This document shows, piece after piece, positions 60,345-64,000 of a stretch of DNA of 64,000 bases (the stretch's first letter is position 1; each line of letters opens with the position of its first letter). Position numbers and translations under genes: made by a program. A model generated the notes under the pieces. The model did not search any database. It was not told the origin of the DNA and saw nothing but the letters and a program-made list of their open reading frames with translations. The DNA is from Actinomycetospora sp. TBRC 11914 (GTDB taxonomy: Bacteria > Actinomycetota > Actinomycetes > Mycobacteriales > Pseudonocardiaceae), in NCBI RefSeq assembly GCF_012933465.1, contig NZ_JABBND010000015.1:62001-126000 (forward strand), given 5' to 3'.

Positions 60345-60938
60345 TCATCCCGCGCCTCGCAGTGTCCGGACCGCGTCGACCCGCGTGTGCACGCCGAGTT
60401 TGCGAAAAACTTCATTGATGTGCGTTCTGACCGTGTTGTACGACATGTCCAGATATTCGGCGATCTCGCGGTTGCCGAGCCCTTCCCCCAGCGCGTCCAG
60501 CACCTCGCTCTCCCGCGCGGTCAGGCGCGCGAGCGGACCGGCGTCGCGGCCACCGGCCGCGTCGGCGCGCAGCGACTCCAGGATCTCGCCCTGCACGTCG
60601 CAGGGGAAGAAGGCCCCACCGCGCACCACGCCGCGCAGCACGCGGACCAGGTCGTCGGCGCCGCACCGGCGGTCGAGCCACGCCCACGCGCCGGCGCGGG
60701 CGGCCGCGACGGCACCCCCGGGTGCATCGCTGGTGGCGATGACGACGACCCGGCTGCCGGTCGGAGAGGCGCCGAGCTCGGACCAGTCGTCCGGCGCGCC
60801 CCCGCCGTCGACGAGCACCACGTCGGCCTCGGGGCCGTCCTGGGCCAGCGCCATGTCCGGCTCGGCGGCCAGGCGGCGACCCAACGCGTCGGCGAGGATC
60901 GCGGATGTCGTCAGGTAACGGACACGAAGTGAGCCCAC
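60345..60938 (-). CDS. LuxR-family regulator with degenerate receiver
   Basis: 197 residues. The N-terminal 110 look like a receiver fold (DVVLVDGGGAP, VVVIATSDAP), but the acidic pair is missing (VRYLTTSAIL) and the Lys is replaced (WLDRRCG), so phosphorylation control is unlikely. NarL-type helix-turn-helix: LTARESEVLDALGEGLGNREIAEYLDMSYNTVRTHINEVFRKLG. GTG start at 60938; divergent from the next regulator across 181 bp. Confidence 0.82.
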   Translation of the reverse strand: MGSLRVRYLTTSAILADALGRRLAAEPDMALAQDGPEADVVLVDGGGAPDDWSELGASPTGSRVVVIATSDAPGGAVAAARAGAWAWLDRRCGADDLVRVLRGVVRGGAFFPCDVQGEILESLRADAAGGRDAGPLARLTARESEVLDALGEGLGNREIAEYLDMSYNTVRTHINEVFRKLGVHTRVDAVRTLRGAG

Positions 60939-61119
60939 ACGCCGACTTTAAGTGCCTGAAGGCCACAGGTCCTCATCCATCTGGACGGACACGCGGTCAT
61001 TCCGAAACCGTGCGGCCGGTGAACGTGACCGTTTCGCAATACACATGCAGTCAACGTCGACCTCCGGTCGAGCGTCACACTCCCGAGTGAAATGACCACC
61101 GGTCGAACACGGGAGCTCG

Positions 61120-61809
61120 ATGACCAGCGTGCTGATCGCCGACGACCACCGACTCTTCACCGAACTCGTCGGCGCCTATCTCGCCGAGCACGGGATCGAG
61201 ATCGCCGGCGTCGCGGCCACCGGCGCCGAGGCGCTGGCGCGCGTGCGCGCGGACCGGCCGGACGTGTGCCTCGTCCACGCCGCCGCGTTGGCCGACCGGG
61301 GCGCCGGTCCGGTCACCGCGTTCCTCGCGCAGTTGGCGGCCTGCTCGCCGGGGACGCGCGTCGTGGTGCTCACCGAGGCCGACGTCCCGGGGGCGCAGGC
61401 GGCCATCGCGGCCGGCGCCGCGGGGTACGTGCGCAAGAGCGCGTCCGGGGAGGACCTGGTGGACGCGATCGAGCGGGCCGCGCGCGGCGAGGCGGCGATC
61501 GGGGTCGCCGGGCGCCCGGGGGTCGGCTCGGCCGCGGGGGCCGACGACCCGGTCGACGACCCCGTCGACGATGCGGCCGAGGCCCGCCGACGGCTGGCCA
61601 CGCTCCGGGCCAGGGAGCGGGAGTGCCTCGCGCTGATCGCGGGCGGCGCGTCGACCGAGGAGATGGCCGCGACCATGGGCGTCACCGTCGCGACGGTGCG
61701 CAGCCACGTCCGCGCCGTGCTCGCGGCCCTCGGCGTGCACTCCCGGCTGGGTGCGGCGTCGGTCGCGCTGCGGCACGGGCTCGTCGGGTCGGTGCCGCGG
61801 GCGAGCTGA
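61120..61809 (+). CDS. LuxR-family regulator with His at the phosphoacceptor position
   Basis: 229 residues. Receiver start MTSVLIADDHRLFTELVG has the acidic pair, and VVLTEADV and YVRKSASG keep the Thr and Lys, yet the phosphoacceptor strand reads VCLVHAAAL, His in place of Asp. A linker with repeated DDPVDD precedes the helix-turn-helix (LRARERECLALIAGGASTEEMAATMGVTVATVRSHV). GGGAG 4 nt before the ATG. Converges on the L,D-transpeptidase gene with a 16-bp gap. Confidence 0.85.
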   Translation: MTSVLIADDHRLFTELVGAYLAEHGIEIAGVAATGAEALARVRADRPDVCLVHAAALADRGAGPVTAFLAQLAACSPGTRVVVLTEADVPGAQAAIAAGAAGYVRKSASGEDLVDAIERAARGEAAIGVAGRPGVGSAAGADDPVDDPVDDAAEARRRLATLRARERECLALIAGGASTEEMAATMGVTVATVRSHVRAVLAALGVHSRLGAASVALRHGLVGSVPRAS

Positions 61810-61825
61810 CGGCGGCGCCGGCCGA

Positions 61826-63061
61826 TCAGGTGGTGCCGGCCTGCCACTGCGCCCAGGACAGCGCCCAGTCGCCCCAGCGGTCCCACACCGGGAGCGCCGG
61901 GCCCCCGGAGTTGGTGACCTCGACGACGTCGCCCACCCCGAAGTGGTCGAAGAACCACTGCGCGTCGGCGGGGCTGAGGTTGACGCAGCCGTGGGAGACG
62001 TTGTCGCTGCCCTGCTGGGCCACCGACCACGGCGCGGCGTGCACGAACTCGCCGTCGTTGGAGATGCGCTCGTCGAGCAGCACAGTCTCCTTGTAGTAGC
62101 CGGGCTGGCCGGGCATGACGCCGTAGGTGGCGGAGTCCATGACCACGCTGGGCTGCTTGTCGGAGATGACATGTGTTCCGATATGTGTGGGGAACTGCGG
62201 CGACCCCAGGCTGATCTTCATGGTCTTCACGAGTGCGCCGTTGTCGAAGATCTGCATCTGCTCGCTGCCGCCGTCGGCCTTGGCCACCCAGGCGTCGTGC
62301 ACGTGGAAGGTCTCGTGGACGTCCTTGGCGCCGAATGCCCCGCCGCCGAGGTCCGCGCCGTAGAGCTTGCCGTCGAGGGTCACCGAGGTGCCCGGCTTCC
62401 AGTAGGTCTGGGGCCGGTAGTCCACCTGGGTCGAGGAGATCCAGTGCCAGGCGCCGGGCTGGGGCGGGTTCGACGTCACCGCGAGCGCCCTGGTCGCCGC
62501 GTCCTTGTCGGTCACCGCGTGGGAGAAGGTCACCGCGATCGGCTGCCCGACCCCGACGTTCGTGCTCCCCGGGTCGACCGCCGCGCTGTCGGTCTGCTTC
62601 GGGGCCAGCGTCGACACCGTCGACTGCAGGTGCGTCGGGGCGCCCTGCGGCGTGACGGCGTCGGCGACCACGGTGTAGGTGCGGCCGTAGGCGAGCGGCT
62701 CCGTGGTGGTCCAGGTGGCGCCGTCCGGCGAGGTGGTCCCGGTGACGGCGTCCCCGGAGGGGTTGGTCATGTGCACCGCGGTGATGCGGCCGCCGTCGGC
62801 GTGCACGTGGACGGGCGCGGTGGGGTTCACGTCGGCGGCGGGGTCGACCGTCACCCGCGGGCCGGGCGGGGGCAGGGCCGCGGACGAGGCACCGGCGGAC
62901 GCCGCGGGCGAGGCGGAGGTCCCGGGCGCCGCCCCGCTGCCGGAGCACGCGGCCGCGCCGAGCACCAGCGCGGCGGACGCACCGAGCACCGCGAGGGTGC
63001 GCCGTCGTGGCGCCGATCCGTGCCGGTCCGTCACCGCGCGCACCGCACGCCACCTCGTCAC
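61826..63061 (-). CDS. L,D-transpeptidase lipoprotein (YkuD family)
   Basis: 411 residues. Lipoprotein signal peptide RRRTLAVLGASAALVLGAAAC, two Ig-like domains (about 60-270) as in mycobacterial LdtMt2, and a YkuD catalytic domain with HIGTHVIS and the active-site SHGCVNLSPADA (Cys about 359). It makes 3-3 cross-links in peptidoglycan at the outer face of the membrane. The GTG at 63061 has GAGGGG 6 nt upstream; other in-frame GTGs at 63043 and 63034 are possible. Another cell wall gene, uppP, is far away at 33277. Confidence 0.92.
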   Translation of the reverse strand: MTRWRAVRAVTDRHGSAPRRRTLAVLGASAALVLGAAACSGSGAAPGTSASPAASAGASSAALPPPGPRVTVDPAADVNPTAPVHVHADGGRITAVHMTNPSGDAVTGTTSPDGATWTTTEPLAYGRTYTVVADAVTPQGAPTHLQSTVSTLAPKQTDSAAVDPGSTNVGVGQPIAVTFSHAVTDKDAATRALAVTSNPPQPGAWHWISSTQVDYRPQTYWKPGTSVTLDGKLYGADLGGGAFGAKDVHETFHVHDAWVAKADGGSEQMQIFDNGALVKTMKISLGSPQFPTHIGTHVISDKQPSVVMDSATYGVMPGQPGYYKETVLLDERISNDGEFVHAAPWSVAQQGSDNVSHGCVNLSPADAQWFFDHFGVGDVVEVTNSGGPALPVWDRWGDWALSWAQWQAGTT

Positions 63062-63219
63062 ACCACGCCCCTCGCTCCCCGGCGCCGAGCGCGCCGGGAG
63101 CGACGGTCCCACACCCGCTCCGTCACCCGGGTGATCGGGTGGGCGTGTTTCCGCAGCTCCAGCGCCTGATTCGTCCCCCCTTGGGCGCCTGCCGACCGGT
63201 TCGTGCGCGCCTGCGCCGC

Positions 63220-63441
63220 CTACAGCGGACGTCGACTGCGGAGGTGGGCGGGCGTGGACGTGAGCGCCACGACGATGTCGAACACGTCGCTGTACTCGCG
63301 GTCGGGGATCTGGGCGATCTTGGTGCGGGTGAGGGCGTCGACCCCGAACTCGTCGGCCGCGGCCGCGATCTGCCACGGCCGCACCGGGAAGTCGATCCCG
63401 TCCAGGACTGCGGCCACCGCGGAAGCCCTCACGCCCTCCAC
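63220..63441 (-). CDS. DUF2795-like small protein
   Basis: 73 residues. The segment VLDGIDFPVRPWQIAAAADEFG, with DALTRTKIAQIPDREYSDVFDIV, matches the DUF2795 pattern (VLxGxDFP ... LPDREY), a small helical domain of unknown function. Start is GTG at 63441, or GTG at 63432 with GGAGG close by. TAG stop. Confidence 0.65.
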   Translation of the reverse strand: MEGVRASAVAAVLDGIDFPVRPWQIAAAADEFGVDALTRTKIAQIPDREYSDVFDIVVALTSTPAHLRSRRPL

Positions 63442-63519
63442 GGCTACCGGCGGTCACAGGTACTCGTCAACGTGACCGTCGTGGCACGTGAGGCACGCCC
63501 ACCCGGCCGAACCGGGGGG

Positions 63520-63550
63520 TTGGCTTCGAGTGCGCTCGAAGGCCTAGCGT
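63520..63550 (+). promoter_or_regulatory. MerR-type autoregulated promoter with palindrome in a 19-bp spacer
   Basis: -35 TTGGCT (63520-63525) and -10 TAGCGT (63545-63550) are separated by 19 bp, the long spacer typical of MerR-activated promoters. The dyad CTTCGAG-TGCG-CTCGAAG (63524-63541) fills the spacer. Transcription should begin at or next to the ATG at 63558, giving a leaderless mRNA. Confidence 0.7.
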
Positions 63551-63557
63551 CGGTGCC

Positions 63558-64000
63558 ATGACGGCAGTGAGCACCCTCCCGGAGACCGTGGGGATCCCGT
63601 CGGCCGGGATCTCCTCGGCGGAACCGCACGTCCACCCGGCGAGCCGGCTGCGCTCCATCCTCGACTCGGTGGCGGCGGAGGACGGTTCGCTGCCGCCGCT
63701 GAACGACGAACTGGTCCGCGCCATGCGGCTGCCCGACGACCTGCCCGAGACCCTGGGGATCTCCGAGGTCGCCGAGATCACCGGGATCACGGCCCACACG
63801 CTGCGCTACTACGAGCGCATCGGGCTCGTGGAGACCGACCGCGACGCCGCCGGCCGCCGCGTCTACGACCGCGACGCGCTCGGCCGGATCGCCTTCGTCA
63901 CCTGGCTGCGGCTCTCGGGGATGCCGATCGCCGGCGTCAGCCGCTACCTCGAGCTCGTCAAGGCGGGCCCGGACACCCAGGACGAGCGGCTCGCGCTCCT
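63558..64000 (+). CDS. MerR-family transcriptional regulator, 3' truncated by window edge
   Basis: 147 residues are visible and the frame is open at the end of the window. An unusual N-terminal extension of about 60 residues precedes the MerR helix-turn-helix (ISEVAEITGITAHTLRYYERIGLVETDRDAAGRRVYDRDAL, a standard MerR_1 wing). The part after it (FVTWLRLSGMPIAGVSRYLELVKAG) is the usual dimerisation helix region. The promoter directly upstream has MerR architecture, so it is probably autoregulated. Confidence 0.88.
   Translation, partial: MTAVSTLPETVGIPSAGISSAEPHVHPASRLRSILDSVAAEDGSLPPLNDELVRAMRLPDDLPETLGISEVAEITGITAHTLRYYERIGLVETDRDAAGRRVYDRDALGRIAFVTWLRLSGMPIAGVSRYLELVKAGPDTQDERLAL

Overview
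The window is about 64 kb of very GC-rich DNA with actinobacterial gene content: FasR/FabD/FabH/AcpP/FabF/AccD, a WhiB1-type regulator, PknG with GlnX and GlnH, a CtpI-type P-ATPase, DUF3145 and an MSMEG_0570-family protein. GTG starts, 4-bp gene overlaps and leaderless promoters are common. The gene set and composition fit the Pseudonocardiales (a relative of Pseudonocardia or Actinomycetospora); this placement is inference. It reads as ordinary chromosome: I see no phage, plasmid, IS element, tRNA, rRNA or CRISPR array.

Layout. 1-6448: type II fatty acid synthesis operon (PucR-type regulator, fabD, fabH, acpP, fabF, acyl-CoA carboxylase beta subunit). 6500-18629: accessory and housekeeping genes, namely an AbiEi/DUF559-like protein bracketed by two palindromic elements, DUF3145, an MFS exporter, a tiny repeat peptide, a GGDEF membrane protein, acyl-CoA dehydrogenase, NUDIX, a YbdK-type ligase, a DUF2867 SDR, and whiB1 with a consensus CRP site upstream. 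18764-34269: a 1587-residue P-type ATPase, FAD monooxygenase, MerR regulator, a membrane Ser/Thr kinase-like protein without its catalytic Asp, dihydroxyacetone kinase, CPA1 antiporter, PemK/MazF-like protein and UppP. 35278-44202: seven genes glnX-glnH-unknown-pknG-PP2C-VWA-FHA, every junction a 4-bp overlap. 44207-58856: a leftward exopolysaccharide operon of eleven genes ending at a LuxR regulator, nearly all overlapping. 58932-61809: a cluster of LuxR regulators and a small histidine kinase. 61826-64000: L,D-transpeptidase, a DUF2795-like protein and a truncated MerR gene.

How genes work together. The glnX/glnH/pknG genes match the mycobacterial amino-acid-sensing PknG pathway; here a phosphatase, a von Willebrand protein and an FHA protein are coupled to it, giving sensor, kinase, eraser and phospho-reader on one transcript. 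The polysaccharide operon has a phosphoglycosyltransferase, three glycosyltransferases, nucleotide-sugar enzymes, two deacetylases and a GH18-like hydrolase, consistent with making and modifying an amino-sugar-containing surface polymer; an in-frame ATP-grasp/FAD-oxidoreductase fusion suggests an unusual decoration.

The most striking unexplained structure is a family of four 76-77 bp imperfect palindromes (6446-6521, 7467-7543, 14964-15039, 33204-33279). Each is built of two mirror arms. Each arm carries a small hairpin whose stem changes by compensatory substitutions between copies, followed by a near-invariant GTGAGCA and a long stem with a 6-nt loop. The outer end of the element supplies the TAG stop codon of five genes.
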